From Megamerina dolium (lineage: Eukaryota; Arthropoda; Insecta; Diptera; Megamerinidae): a stretch of DNA of 64,000 bases. The notes under the pieces are model-generated. The model was not told where the DNA came from, made no database searches, and saw only the letters and a list, made by a program, of their open reading frames with translations. Below are positions 47,379 through 59,387 of the stretch, piece by piece (position 1 is the stretch's first letter; each line of letters begins with the position of its first letter). A program made the position numbers and the translations under genes. The stretch is taken from NCBI GenBank assembly GCA_963854835.1, contig OY978527.1:16377584-16441583 (forward strand), written 5' to 3'.

Positions 47379-48401
47379 TTATTGATTTTTTTCCGCCAAA
47401 CCTTTTAGTATTTGATCTAATTTTGCCATTTTCTCACGATGTCTTTTTTGTTTATCTTCGAGGACACGTTTTTTCATTTCTAATTTATCATTTAGATACT
47501 CTTTTAATAAGCTTAATTTGCCTGCCAGATATTTATCCATAATTTTTTGTTTATTTGCTGGTCCACAATGCATTATCTGTTGTGTATTTGGTCTTTTTGT
47601 CAATAATGATGATGACGCGGTCGATGTCGATGTTTGTTTTCCTATATAGTTTGTCATTTTACTATTTTTCTTTTTCTGCTTTACCAACTTCTTTGTATAC
47701 CTCATCTCTTCCTCATTCACTTCATCATCATCTTCGTCATCATCATCATCATCATCGCCATCTTCAGTTGCTTCTGTTTTGATTTCAAGCAATTCATAAA
47801 TATCGTTATTTTCTAAATCTTCCACATCTTCACTGGGCGATGATGTTCTATGACGTTTTGTCGGTATACTTTGTTCATCCCCATCGTCGTCATAAGTGGC
47901 TGCTAGTTCATTATAGACGCAACCCATTTTATTAAGCAGTTTTTCTCCATTCGTAAGTAATCGATCACCAAACACATGCTCCAATTCTTCTTGAAATGGT
48001 ATGAACATCTGATTATGGTCTGTACCCAATGTCCTTTTTGCCTCCTCCTTGGCTATTTTATATTTGGAGATAAGATTTCGAATTTTCGAATTAATCGTAA
48101 CAACCGTTGTTGGCTGTGTCTGCAATAGTATATTGTACACATCAATATCATACTTATATCATCGATAGATTAGTACTATTCATTACCAATACACCCTGTG
48201 ACTGCAGATCATGTAAAACATTTTGCAAAACTACTTTGTTATTAATGGGATACTCGAGACCAGCTGTTTGACGCCGATAAGAGTCCAACAAGGCTAACGT
48301 TTCTTCGGTTTGCCATATACGTCGGCTAAAAATTGATTTTAAATACTCTGCATGTATTATTATTTATCGATAATTTACACTTACGCTAGGAATTGTGTCA
48401 T
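47379..48401 (-). CDS. Myb/SANT/MADF-like partner of the Harbinger-type gene
   Basis: Three exons (48401-48385, 48325-48187, 48119-47379), predicted 298 aa. Exon 1 has only 17 coding nt; its acceptor TTTTTAG at 48326 keeps the frame, while an earlier AG would introduce a stop. Residues 6-100 look like a trihelix Myb/SANT or MADF-type DNA-binding domain (RRIWQTEETLALLDSYRR, then ISKYKIAKEEAKR and a Phe-rich FIPFQEELEHVF). An acidic tract (about 165-185, from an ATC repeat) and a Lys-rich coiled-coil C-terminus (KRVLEDKQKRHREKMAKLDQ) follow. PIF/Harbinger elements encode such a second protein, which brings the transposase to DNA or into the nucleus. The tail-to-tail arrangement with the transposase gene fits that two-gene layout. 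Confidence 0.8.
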
Positions 48402-48704
48402 TTTGTTTGTTATGTATTTTTTTACACTTTCAAATATACTCTAGAATTCCATGGATACAAATATTTGGATCCATTCATAGCATAATCAGTATCATACTAT
48501 GAGATCCAATGCGAATAAATAAAAGTCAATATTTGTCAAATCAAAATATGAGTGTATGTAAGTGTATGTGATGTGATTTTCTATCAAACCACCTGCTTAG
48601 AATTTGGCAGCACTTTATCCTATAAAGACAACAGCGTTGTATTTCAAATTATTTAAATGTTATTCACTTTTAGCATTAGTAAAAATAAAAAAAAAATATT
48701 TGGC

Positions 48705-48995
48705 ATTTAAAGCCCCGAGGGCTCTTTGGACGAGTTTCTCTTCCATTACTGTTGTGCTTGTTAAATTTTGGACAGTATTAGAAAGGACCTACTTATTTTA
48801 GACGGTTCCGAACGGCAGAACTCTTGCGACATCACTTTTTCTGAGCTTTGTCGCAGAGTTCTTTTAGAAGCTTTTCCATGGCAAATAGCCGGAAGAATTG
48901 CTAATTGCTTACCGACAAGTGGGTACCGTTAGAAAGAAAAATCTTTTCGACATGGAATTTGTTCTGCTTCAGCCGAGGATTGAACCACGGATTCA
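48705..48995 (-). repeat. SINE body with partial head
   Basis: Minus-strand copy from the box B region (GATTGAACCACGG on the plus strand) to AACAGTAATGGAAGAGAAAC. Box A is missing. Confidence 0.7.
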
Positions 48996-50118
48996 TAAAG
49001 CTGAAGGAAATTTTTATATTTTATGCTTGTTTAATTTTACATGGTGAAAATGAAGTATTTTTGCTACATATTTAACTTTTTAATACTATAATTTTGTATT
49101 TGTCTCTCCCACTATCACAAATTTTATTTGAATATTGAAAGCAAAAACAACTCTACAGATTTTCGGGCATTCTGTCGATCGCAACTGACCAGCAATTTGA
49201 AGTGTTCTATTTTGAATGAGCTGTCAGTTTATCCTTTAGAATAACAGTAATGACCATTAATTGAGAAAAATAAAGTAATTTTCCTGTTTATGCTTTGCAT
49301 AGTATACAACAATTTAGTAGAGAACATTTAGAATCTCGAACAACAAAATACTTTTTTATCACATTGAAGATGTCAAATTTTGTGCTAAATATGGAGCATT
49401 CTCGGACAGTTGGGATCAGAAACGTGTGGGCTATCATGAGGTTTCGAAACCTCCAGCACTATTCTAATTGACTGTTTGACGTATGCTGTTTTGGTAAAAT
49501 CCTCCTAATCAATTTTAGAGAAGTTAGGAAGTAATTGTGATTCTAATTGATTTATTTCTCTTATTCTCGCTTCGGTTATTTTCTTATTCTGACAGACAGT
49601 TTCATACAGTTTCAAACTGTCAAATTCTGATAAATCGTTTATTTACAATTACAATTGAAGATTTACTTTATAATTTTTAATTTAATCGCTTCAAAGAATT
49701 TAAAATAGGAGATATTATTGACCTTAAACATTCATATTTCATGATCCCAGGCTATTCTGCACTTGTTAAAATAACTAAAAATTATACGAATTATTATTAG
49801 AAGCGCATTTTCTCATAAACTCCAATAAATAACGGATAATTAATTTTTAGAACTTATGCTTAGAAGTTGGAGCTTAAGCGAAAGAGTCAATTGCCATAGG
49901 GCTGCTGATGTAACAGTTAATACATATTGCTACCGACAACAAATGAGCAAATTGAGTCGTGCTTTGCAAAAAACAGACCAGATACGAAAAGAGGCAACAC
50001 ACAGTGATTTTTCATCAATATGTACCATCACGGGTATAGGAAACGATAGAAGCGCTTTCGGGAAGTTCTATTGCAGACGGCTTATTCAATAAACTTGGGA
50101 TTTTCTGCTTACTATGTA
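48996..50118. other. No gene recognised
   Basis: AT-rich; see the note on 14071-14932 for a shared old repeat around 49490-49640. Nothing else. Confidence 0.35.
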
Positions 50119-50333
50119 ACTGCATCGGTGGGGCATGCAACACTTCAAAACGTCAGAAGAACTCAAAAAATTGGCGTCTTAGTGGTTTTAATCAAAAGAA
50201 GAAAGTTTTATTTTGGCGTGGTATCTACAAATTAGCAGAAAGTTGGAAAAAATCTATGGCTAGCTATGGACAATACTTTAGATCAAATATTTTGTACGAT
50301 TATTCCAAAATAAACGCCTTATTTTCATTATGA
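50119..50333 (+). pseudogene. mariner transposase C-terminal fragment
   Basis: Read across frames: HFKTSEELKKLAS, then SKEES, then FWRGIYKLAESWKKSMASYG followed by QYF, the standard C-terminal pattern (Gly-Ile, Leu-Pro-x-Trp-like, GxYF) of mariner transposases. No terminal repeats identified. The catalytic core is absent. Confidence 0.6.
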
Positions 50334-50343
50334 AAATTCATTA

Positions 50344-50388
50344 TTAACTACCCTCTTAGATGTTACAAACATCTAAGAGGGTAGTTAA
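50344..50388. repeat. Perfect 21-bp-arm hairpin
   Basis: Arms TAACTACCCTCTTAGATGTT (plus one more pair at the base) and exact inverse, separated by the 3-nt loop ACA. It directly follows the mariner fragment. Confidence 0.9.
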
Positions 50389-50586
50389 AGACCGACACGA
50401 ATTCTCCAATTGTTTCCTGTTGGAGCCTTTATAGCTGAAAGTAGTTGATAAGCTCCAGATGGAGTTATCCCTCCAGGTTGTCAAAATCACTTCAAGAGCG
50501 TGAACTACTGCTGACTGCAAATGAAGATACATATGACTCGATATACTCATATTGCTAACCTGTCTGGTTTTACAAATTTTATTTAA

Positions 50587-51262
50587 GGGGGTCCACCTGT
50601 GTGAGCGCGGTATTTCGAACGCTTTTTCGGGAATTTTCGTTAGGAGAACTAATTCGAAAATAAGAATAAGTTTTACGTTATTTTGAAGGTTTGTGCTTAT
50701 ATTTCAATAGTAAATTTTTCCAATAGTATAATCCGAAGGCTTGTACTCATTAAGGGCGTTCAAAGTGACCCCTTCAAAATGAAATACCGAAATTGTGGGC
50801 AAGATTCCGCTCGAACCAGTTATCTAAAACGCAAAAAGTAAAAAAAATCTTATTTCTGTTTATATCGTTGAGGTACTGACGTAGGATTTTGACGAAATTT
50901 TAAAAATTGAAGTTTTGTTGTTTATAAAAATTTTTATAAAAATTATTCGTTCTCATGCTTTATTTCGATATAAAAACTGCTGTAAAATTTCGAAAAACCG
51001 CTACGTGTCTGTCAAAATTTCAAGTCAATCGGTTAAGTAGATTTTTTTAAATCCTGCCCACAAAATTCAAAAATATGGTTTCGAGAAAAACGCTTTCAAA
51101 ATTTGGAAACACAACAAAACTTTGTATTATAGACTCACATTTAATCTGCAATACCAGGACCATAAACTTCCCCTTCCTCATCCTGTAGAAGCTCTCGTTA
51201 AAGATGCGAAAAATGTAAAAAAAATAATCGATTTTTCGAAAATTTTACACAGGTGGACCCCC
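50587..51262. mobile_element. 676-bp nonautonomous element with TTAA duplication, family U copy 2
   Basis: Terminal repeats GGGGGTCCACCTGTGT and exact inverse, flanked by TTAA at 50583-50586 and 51263-51266. TTAA duplication is diagnostic of piggyBac-type insertion. No coding capacity for a transposase. Internal blocks match 34648-35343. Confidence 0.75.
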
Positions 51263-51266
51263 TTAA

Positions 51267-52630
51267 GTTTTGCTTACAAGAATTCCCAGACAGTTTTTGA
51301 TTTTCATTATTTGAAATAAAGTCTGTGGTAGGAAGAACAAAAAACCTGTACGAAAAATAAACTTGTCTTCACATTTCTCTAAGTATCGAATGACATTGAA
51401 GCATTTTCTACTCCTGCAATGTCCGGCGTGTCATCTCCCAGAAAAGGAAAGCCCATCCATTTATTACTCTCGATATTAAGATTGAGGAACAGATCGCGGG
51501 AGCACAACAAAGTGCTTGATCGAGAAGGTTTTGCTAGTATCTACGCCAAAAAAAAAGTGTCAAAACAATAACATTTTTCCATAATCGATTGATGTATACG
51601 AGGCCTATCATCAATTAAATAATTTTTTGGCGAAGTAAAAGGTAATGCAGTCTTTTGTCGACAAACTGTGGCGCATATTTTTATTACTTTCGATACCTTA
51701 GCATAATTAATCAAAATACTAAACACTCTTATCGACCACCTTTCGCCGTTATGTGGAGAGATAACATTTGCGATATCGCTTTCGCTCACAGGTTGCTCAC
51801 AGTAGAGCTCGAAATCGATCGTTTAGCTAGACTGGAGCAGCGCGTAATGAATGAATCCATTCCATACCTTTCCGCACCTTTTATTTCTTCATATCACGAT
51901 TTGTTATTATTTCTGGTGCATCCGTTATTGTTATTCCATGATCGTTTTCGCTGCAAATTGTAATTTTTCATCGTCAGTGATCGCTCATTTCAGAGGTGTC
52001 CTTGCATTAACAAATGCGGTCGAAAAACTGATTGTAATCGCTTCCGACATAATGTATCCTCAACAGTTAATCTAAAACTCTCACTTAAAGGTTAGATTTC
52101 TTGCTTTGAATTAGAATTGCAAAATGCAAAAATCACAGAAAAAATATCGATATGGAAATGTCATATCATATTTGACGAAGAAAATTTTGTATTTTTTTCT
52201 AAAAGAACTTTCTATGAGAACTAATTCAATAAAATTATCATTGAAGAAATTTTATCAAAAGAATTACCATCAATCTGGTTGTGACAACTGATTGAAAAAA
52301 CTCAGTTAACAAGGATACCTGTGTTCATAGCGCAATCTTCTTCTTATGATTTATGAAAGGAATGAAAATGTTTAGTTTTCTTCATAAATATTTTTCAATT
52401 TTTTAACATATGTGTGTAACTAAATTATAGTGAATTGTGGATAAATAAATTTGTAAATTCAAATCAAAAGGCCTCATACATGTATGTAAATCCAATGCAG
52501 TTGCTGTCAGGCCGTGTATAGATGATTAATAACAGTGGTTTAATCTACTATCGCGTTTTTTTATTGTGTGCTTCAAATAGTGTGTACTAATATATCTCTT
52601 TATTTCAATTTCTTTAAAAATTACTATAGT
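51267..52630. other. No gene confidently recognised
   Basis: A minus-strand frame around 51541-51789 (ISPHNGERWS, RPRIHQSI) and a LKHFLLLQCPACHLP-like segment near 51390-51440 hint at old transposon protein, but neither can be assigned. Confidence 0.3.
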
Positions 52631-52649
52631 TTTTGTTTTATATTAAAAA

Positions 52650-55195
52650 ATTTGTGTAATGAATGGGGTTGACCCCACCCCAACAGAAATAGTTTTCGGT
52701 CTCTCGATCCTGATATAAACCCTATTGGCAAACATTGTGGAAAACGTGTCAAGTTTAATGATTTCTCCCCTCTTCCTGAAATAACACAGAATGATGATAA
52801 TATCCCTCGCTACCTTGTGTAGGACCGTCTGAGGAAAACCAGATTCGCCCCCTATCATCTGCTGCTAGAAGATCAATCAAAATATTGATGAGATCAAGAA
52901 ACTCATGAAAAAAAAAAAAAACCAGACGAAAATGAAATCGCGATGGGTGCTGCATTTGTTACATTTGATCTGATCTGCAGACCTAATATTCTCAAACTGG
53001 GCTGGGAAAAAGTTCTTGTGCAAGAGTACATTCCAAACCCAATGCGATGTTTGAACTGCCAGAAACTTGGACACACTAAAAACAGGTGTCGCAACAAAGC
53101 AGCTTATACGAAAAAAAAAAATACCTACACAAATACTTTCTCACCTGAAGTAATCTATTTTACAGACGTATCTTTTTTCAATGGAGCATCATCTTATGCT
53201 GTAATAGAACAATTAGACAACTTGTTCAACATGATTCGGCAGTCTCTCCTGCCCCTATACGCAGGTATTTTCAGCGCGGAATTAACAGCTATCAAGTTCG
53301 CTGTACGAGGGCGGATTGATAAAGAAGCTACCTAAGTACGAAAAAGGCAGCACAAACACAAACACTTTTTTTTTTAGAAATTGCGATCTATCAAACGTCA
53401 GCTGTTAAAATTTCACCCAAATTCATCGATTAGTTTATTTGTTGTAGTCGTTTGAAATAACCAAATTTTGTGTTTCTTGAAAAATGGAAAAAAGCGAATT
53501 TCGTGTAGTGATTAAACACTATTATTTGAAAGGGAAAACGGCGAAAGAGACAAAAGAAAAGCTCGATAAACATTACGGTGAGTCTGCTCCGTCAGATTAC
53601 ATGGTGAAATATTGGATTGCTGAATTTAAACGCGGCCTAACAAGCACTGCAACAATACCATCAACAGGAAGGCCAAAAGAGGTGGTTACTGAAGAAAATA
53701 TCAAGAAAATCATCGATATCGTTATGAATGACCGCCGAGTCAAGTTGCGTGAGATTGTTGAAATGGTAAACATCTCATATGAACGTGTGTTCAACATTTG
53801 GCATGAATATTTGCATATGAAAAAGCTATCGGCAAGATGGGTGCCGTGTTTGCTCAGTGCCGAACAAAAACGAGTTCGAGAGACCACTTCACAGCGGTGT
53901 TTGGACATGATAAAGCGTAATCCTGTTGATTTTTGGCGTCGATTAATGAAACGTGGGTCAACCACTACACACCTGAAACCAAAAATCAATCGAAAAAATG
54001 GGTGGAAGCTGGTGGAAGTGCTCCGAAGAAGGCGAAGGCAGTGAAATCGGCCGGCAAGGTTATGGCCACTGTATTTTGGGATGCACTCGGAATATTGCTT
54101 ATCGATTATCTTGAAAAAGGATCCACAATCACAGGGAAGTATTATCGTGCATTATTGGATTAATTGAATGATGCAATCAAGAAAAACGACAACATTTAAA
54201 GAAGAAAAAAGTGCTCTTTCTTCAAGACAACGCACCGGTTCACACAGCATTAGATACGATGCTAAAATTACGTGAAATACACTTCGAATTGGTTGATCAT
54301 CCACCTTATAGTCCAGATTTAGCTCCTAGTGACTTTTTCCTGTTTCCAAACTTGAAAAAATGGCTCGCAGTAAAAAGATTCAGCTCAAACGAAGAAGTGA
54401 TTACCAAAAATAACGCGTATTTTGAGGGTTTCCCGAAATCGTATTATTCAGATGGTATAAAAAAGAATATCGTCTTGCTTAGTGTGTCGAAGTAAAAGTA
54501 GAAATAAATGGTTTTTGAAAAAAAAAACGTTTTTTTCCTACTTAGGTAGCTTCATTATCAATCCGCCCTCGTACATCACGCGGCCAAGAGCGCTTATATG
54601 TTCAGACAACTTCAGTGCGATAGCATCACTAACCAGTAAGAGCAGCGAGTTTGGCAGGTTTACCCTTAACGGTGTTTCATCACAAAACAGCATCAAAATC
54701 CTATGGATACCAGGCCATGTGGGAGTAGTTTGCAATGAATTGGCAGATGATGCAGCCAAAAAAGCATTATGGGCACCACTCGTAACTGTAGTGCCGTACT
54801 TGAGTACGATAATAACAAATTTCCACAAGGCGATTTCTTGAAAACTCATAATTTCCTGTGTGAGAGGCCAAATTACAATACCAATTTTTCGCAAGAAGAC
54901 TGCGTTAAGCTAGCTCGGATTAGAATAGGAGTAACAAAATTTACGTGTCAACATTACTGCCCTCACTATTAAACTCATGTGAAAAGATTGCATCTTATCT
55001 GGATGCAACAACAACCTATCTACGTTTCTAGACTTCATCAACGACGCTCTCCGTAAACATCATTTGGCATATGAAGTTTAAATGAGCCTTTAAACAACAG
55101 GGCAATATGGCCTCGTAGCCCAGCCCTCAATGAACATTTCATAAATTTATTTATAAAATATATGTAAGTTAAATAAATAAGTAAATCCAATGCAC
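52650..55195 (+). pseudogene. I-like LINE relic, internally deleted and split by a mariner
   Basis: ORF1 C-terminus with a CCHC knuckle (CLNCQKLGHTKNRC, about 53053-53094). It is joined after a deletion of endonuclease and reverse transcriptase to RNase H sequence (YFTDVSF, IFSAELTAIKFA; about 53155-53300). Beyond the mariner it resumes with LICSDNFSAIAS (about 54594) and WIPGHVGVVCNELADD (about 54709). The end carries LARIRIGVTKFTC and a TAA-rich tail (about 55160-55185). Confidence 0.8.
53306..54571 (+). mobile_element. mariner element, 1266 bp, with TA duplication
   Basis: Terminal repeats start CGAGGGCGGATTGATAA and match almost perfectly for about 38 bp. TA is duplicated at 53304-53305 and 54572-54573. 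The transposase begins MEKSEFRVVIKHYYLKGK at 53484. It has the helix-turn-helix region (GRPKEVVTEENIKK), the first catalytic block as INETWVNHYTPETK (Asp reads Asn), LQDNAPVH, and HPPYSPDLAPSDFFLFP (DD34D pattern). Frame breaks near 53945 and 54165-54205 make it nonfunctional. Confidence 0.92.
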
Positions 55196-55640
55196 TGAGA
55201 GAAGTATGTATGAGAAGTGGTTTACACAAATTGTGGAAGTTTAAGCGAAGATATCAGTGTGTGTCTTTAAGCGAAGGCAGAATATTACACAAATATTTCC
55301 CGATGTGCATTCATCTAACAGTGTGTGTAAACGCTTATATCTTCATTCAACATTTTTAGACAATTATTAATAATTTTTGACATTTGCTAGTAACCAAATT
55401 GTAATAGGATGAATTAAATTTTTAATGTATATATTCAAATTGAACTAAAAAGGACGAATGTAGGGAAAGACAATGCACTAAAAATTATTTTTGGAAATTA
55501 ATTTTTCAGTCTGAATATTTCAAATACACTGCAAAAAATGTAGTCGCCATCCAAGACATCACATTGTATGCAAGTAATAGTATCTATTTTTATTTAAAAG
55601 AAAAATATACATATGTACACATGCATATAAGGTATGTTTT

Positions 55641-57224
55641 TATACCCTGCATAATGCAATATGCATGGTATATTCATTTCGGTCAGATGTTTGTGTCCAC
55701 TTGAAGGAATCTCCGAAGATATAGACATGGATATATATTCGTGATCAGCGTCGATTAAATTTTCGATTTAACGATGTCCGTCCGTCCGTACGTCCGTCCG
55801 TCCGTCCGTCTGTCTGTCACCTGGCTGGTTCGCACGATAACTTGAGTAAATATTGAGCTATTGCGATGAAATTTGGCATAAGTAATCTATGATCCAAGGG
55901 TACGGAGGGGATTGATATTGGGCATGATCGGTCAATAACCACGCCCACACCAAGCATTCAAAGCGACTAACCTCGAAATTTTTAAAATCTTTAACATGCT
56001 ATAACTCACATAATATACCACTTGGGACAACAATATTTTGCACATAGAGTTATATTATACTACTATATAACCTCGCCAAAAGTGGGTGAGCCACGCCTAC
56101 TTTCTAGCGTAGCTCCCATACAAAGTGTCTGTACTTCTTTTAAATTGAAACAGCTGTAACTTCTACAATCTTCTGTCTAGAATAACCATAATTGACACTT
56201 AGATTAACACGGTAGTCGGAAATGATATGGCAGAAAATCAATGTGCCACGCCCACTCCTTTTTGGGTCTCCCATACAAAGTTGCGGAAATTAAAAAAAAT
56301 GTTACCGGTTATAACTTGCAAACTATTCAGCGTAGAATAACGAGATTTAAGGTGTGGATTAGTATTGTACGAGCAACTAGGCTCACAGAAAATGGGCGCA
56401 CCACGCCCAGTGTTTTTCGTAGCCCCCATACAAATTTTAAATTGAAACAGCTGTAACTTCGGCAATCTTCTGTCTAGAATAACCATAATTGACACTTAAA
56501 TTAATATCGTAGTCGGCAAAAATCTGGCAGAAAATCAGTGTGCCACGCCCACTCCTTCATGGGTCTCCCATACAAAGTCGAGTGAATTAAACTAAAATTT
56601 TAAGCTCCATAGCTTACAAATCATTTAGCCTAGGACAACGAGACTTAGGGTATGGATTAGTATTGTACGAGCAACTAGGCTCACAGAAAATGGGCGCACC
56701 ACGCCCAGTGTTTATCGTAGCCCCCATACAAATTTTAAATTGAAACAGCTGTAACTTAGGCAATCTTATGTCTACAATAACCATAATTGACACTTAAATT
56801 AATATCGTAGTCGGAAATAATCTGGCGAAAAATCTGCGTACCACGCCCACTTCTTATTGGGGCTCCCATACAAAGTTGAGGAAATTAAACAAAAATGTTA
56901 ACCACCATAACTTAGAAACTATTCAACGAAGGACACCAAATTTAAGGTGTGGATTAACAATGAAAAATTAATTGGATTTACTAGAAAGTGGTAAGCCACG
57001 CCCACTTTTTATATAGCTCCCATACTAAGCCTCGGAATTATCTTAAAATCCTTTTACTTCGTGAAAGTCAACCATATTTCGGGTGTAAATTAGTAGTATA
57101 TGCAAAAATTGTTTCTCGAAAAGTGGAAATAAAAGAAAAGTTGGATATTCGAGTAAACTTTTTATATACAAATCTACATATGCAGGGTATAGTTTGGTCG
57201 GCCCCAGCCGACTGTAAGGAGATT
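55641..57224 (-). repeat. T-repeat copy 4
   Basis: Inverted copy with TATACCCTGCATAATGC at 55641, a CCGTCCGTC run near 55785, and the GCCCCAGCCGACTGTAAGGA end. Retains the longer unit number seen in copy 1. Confidence 0.85.
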
Positions 57225-58064
57225 TTTTTATTTGCAAAATGAGGCAAATGACACATGACAGTTGTAATCACAATTAAATATAGTGGTAGCAAAAGCAACA
57301 AAATAAGAAAAAATGGCGCCTGCAAGTTGCCGTATCAATAATGCGAGTCAATGCATTTCTTATTTTAGCACAAGTAAACAACTTTACTAGCTAGCCATCC
57401 ACAATCAACCAATCAACCGATCAGCCGGAGGGAGAGCCTTCATATCCTCACCTCACATAGTCACTGATAAGTTATGACTTATTTGGTTCGAGATGATGTG
57501 TTGATGAGAGATGCATACATTGTAAGTAAAATTGTATATGAAGCGCCAGTCTAGAAACAGAAAAATAAGTAAGACACAGAAAAATTAATCAAAATAAAAA
57601 GAAATATGAAGAAAAAGGAAAAAGAAAACGCCGATCATAATTGCGTTCGTTTAGACTTTGTACGCTGCGTCTACGTTGATCACAATAAACAACGCACCAA
57701 CAATCTAAGCAGAGAATACCATTCTTCAGCACAAAAAAAAAAATAATAATAATAATAATATATGTATATATAATTAAATAAAAAGGAATATCAGTAGCAG
57801 TAGCAATAACATTAGCATAATATTGTCCGTCTACCCTCATTGTTCACCATGTACATACAACCATTACCATCATCATCAGAGTAAATTTACATACATATGA
57901 ACATGTATTTGTTGTTCACATTTGTATCATTCCATCATTGGTCTGTTGGATTGCGCTAAAAATAGTTACATTACATTGATAGCATGTGTTATTTTTATAT
58001 TAAAACTAGTTCATCGTCATGAATTATATATATGTGTGCCTACATATGTATGCATATGTATACA
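57225..58064. other. No gene recognised
   Basis: AT-rich with a short AAT repeat at about 57740. No coding evidence. Confidence 0.35.
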
Positions 58065-59096
58065 TACCCTGCAAAAAATTGTGCGACTACCCTTTAATGA
58101 GAGTAATCTCGACACACGATTTTGGGTACCCAGATTCGAATCCGAGGTGAGTAGCAGAAAATTCGTAAATTTTATTTGTACATTTAAATTTGAAATATAT
58201 GAATCGGAATTTTATAATGCAATGAATGAAAATAAATTGTTTAATCTGTACTCTGTACCCTGCCTGTTCTAATCACGGCAAATAAAAAAAAAAAAAATTT
58301 TTTTTAGATGAAAATTATGAAAATAAATTTTTTTCATTAAATTTTCGGCAAAGAGCAAAAATGGGTAAATTGTCAAATAATGGAAATTAAAATGTACTTG
58401 AGAATTACAGGGCGTTGAATGAAAATTTCTAACTGTGCGACTAATCTATTTATAGAAGGGTACAATTATAGCCCTGACAGACGGCAGCGTTAATCCGGAT
58501 TAATGATTTAATTCGATTTAACTCGGGCATTAACTGCAGCTAATCCGCTTAAACTCTATGAGCTAATTCTCAAAATAAACGATGATTAGGGCAATTTGCG
58601 ATGGCAGCACTGCTGAAAATTTTCTATTGTGAATTTTTCGCTTATAAAAAACTTTCAACAATTGTTAACAGTTTTCGACATGAAAAGCATTGGCGAAAAA
58701 ATAAATCCAGCTGCCAATTACGAACTGTGAATGTCAATTTACAAATTTCTAATAGTTTTCAGTTCATGTACTTCTTGTAGGTTTTCTCATATCGAGAGTG
58801 ACAGATGACAGAAATTGATAGTAATGTAAGTGGACAGACCTAATAAAACAGCAATCAGCCGTTTAGTTAATCTGCAATACTGTCGTCTGTCATGTTAATA
58901 TTTTATTCCGATTAAGTGCGCCGGTAATCCGGATTAACGCTTCCGTCTGTCTAGGCTATTAGCCTCTACATAGGACATGCTCTTACAAAAGGGAACAGTT
59001 CACTACATGTAAAGTCATCAAAAGTGCAATTAGTCGCATGTTCGTTTGCGACTGATCCCGGACACATCACGGACAAGTCGCATTTTTTGCAGGGTA
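58065..59096. repeat. CCCTGCAAAAAA inverted-repeat element (host of a nested MITE)
   Basis: Left end TACCCTGCAAAAAATTGTGC, right end inverse (GCATTTTTTGCAGGGTA, 59080-59096), with a possible TA duplication. Repeated GCGACT motifs lie near both ends. The middle (58469-58958) is a separate insertion; without it the element is about 540 bp. Confidence 0.6.
58469..58958. mobile_element. 490-bp MITE with TTA target duplication (PIF/Harbinger-type)
   Basis: Termini TAGCCCTGACAGACGGCAGC and, inverted, TAGCCTAGACAGACGGAAGC, continuing through GTTAATCCGGATTA. TTA flanks both sides (58466-58468, 58959-58961). Noncoding, with many GATTAA motifs. Confidence 0.75.
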
Positions 59097-59387
59097 GATA
59101 CAAATATGTATATGCTAGACTACATAATAATAAATCATGGTGTGTTTCTTTTTTCTTATTTTAAAACTTTTCTGTAAGACGCTTCGTTCACTCTTTATCT
59201 CTCACTTGCTTTTGAGTTCAAAAGATTCCCTCATCGTCACATATGATGATAGTCAACAATGTTGCTAAAAGTAGAAAAATATAGTGCCATTAGAAACATA
59301 TCGATGGTGTAGAATACAAATGTGTTATTATATATTTTAGGGATTAGCCGAATCATATGGGTCCCTTTTCGTCCCTCAAATCGTGTG

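Noticed and set aside
51541..51789. 82-codon minus-strand frame
   Set aside because: Looks vaguely protein-like but does not start with ATG and could not be placed in any transposon or host family.
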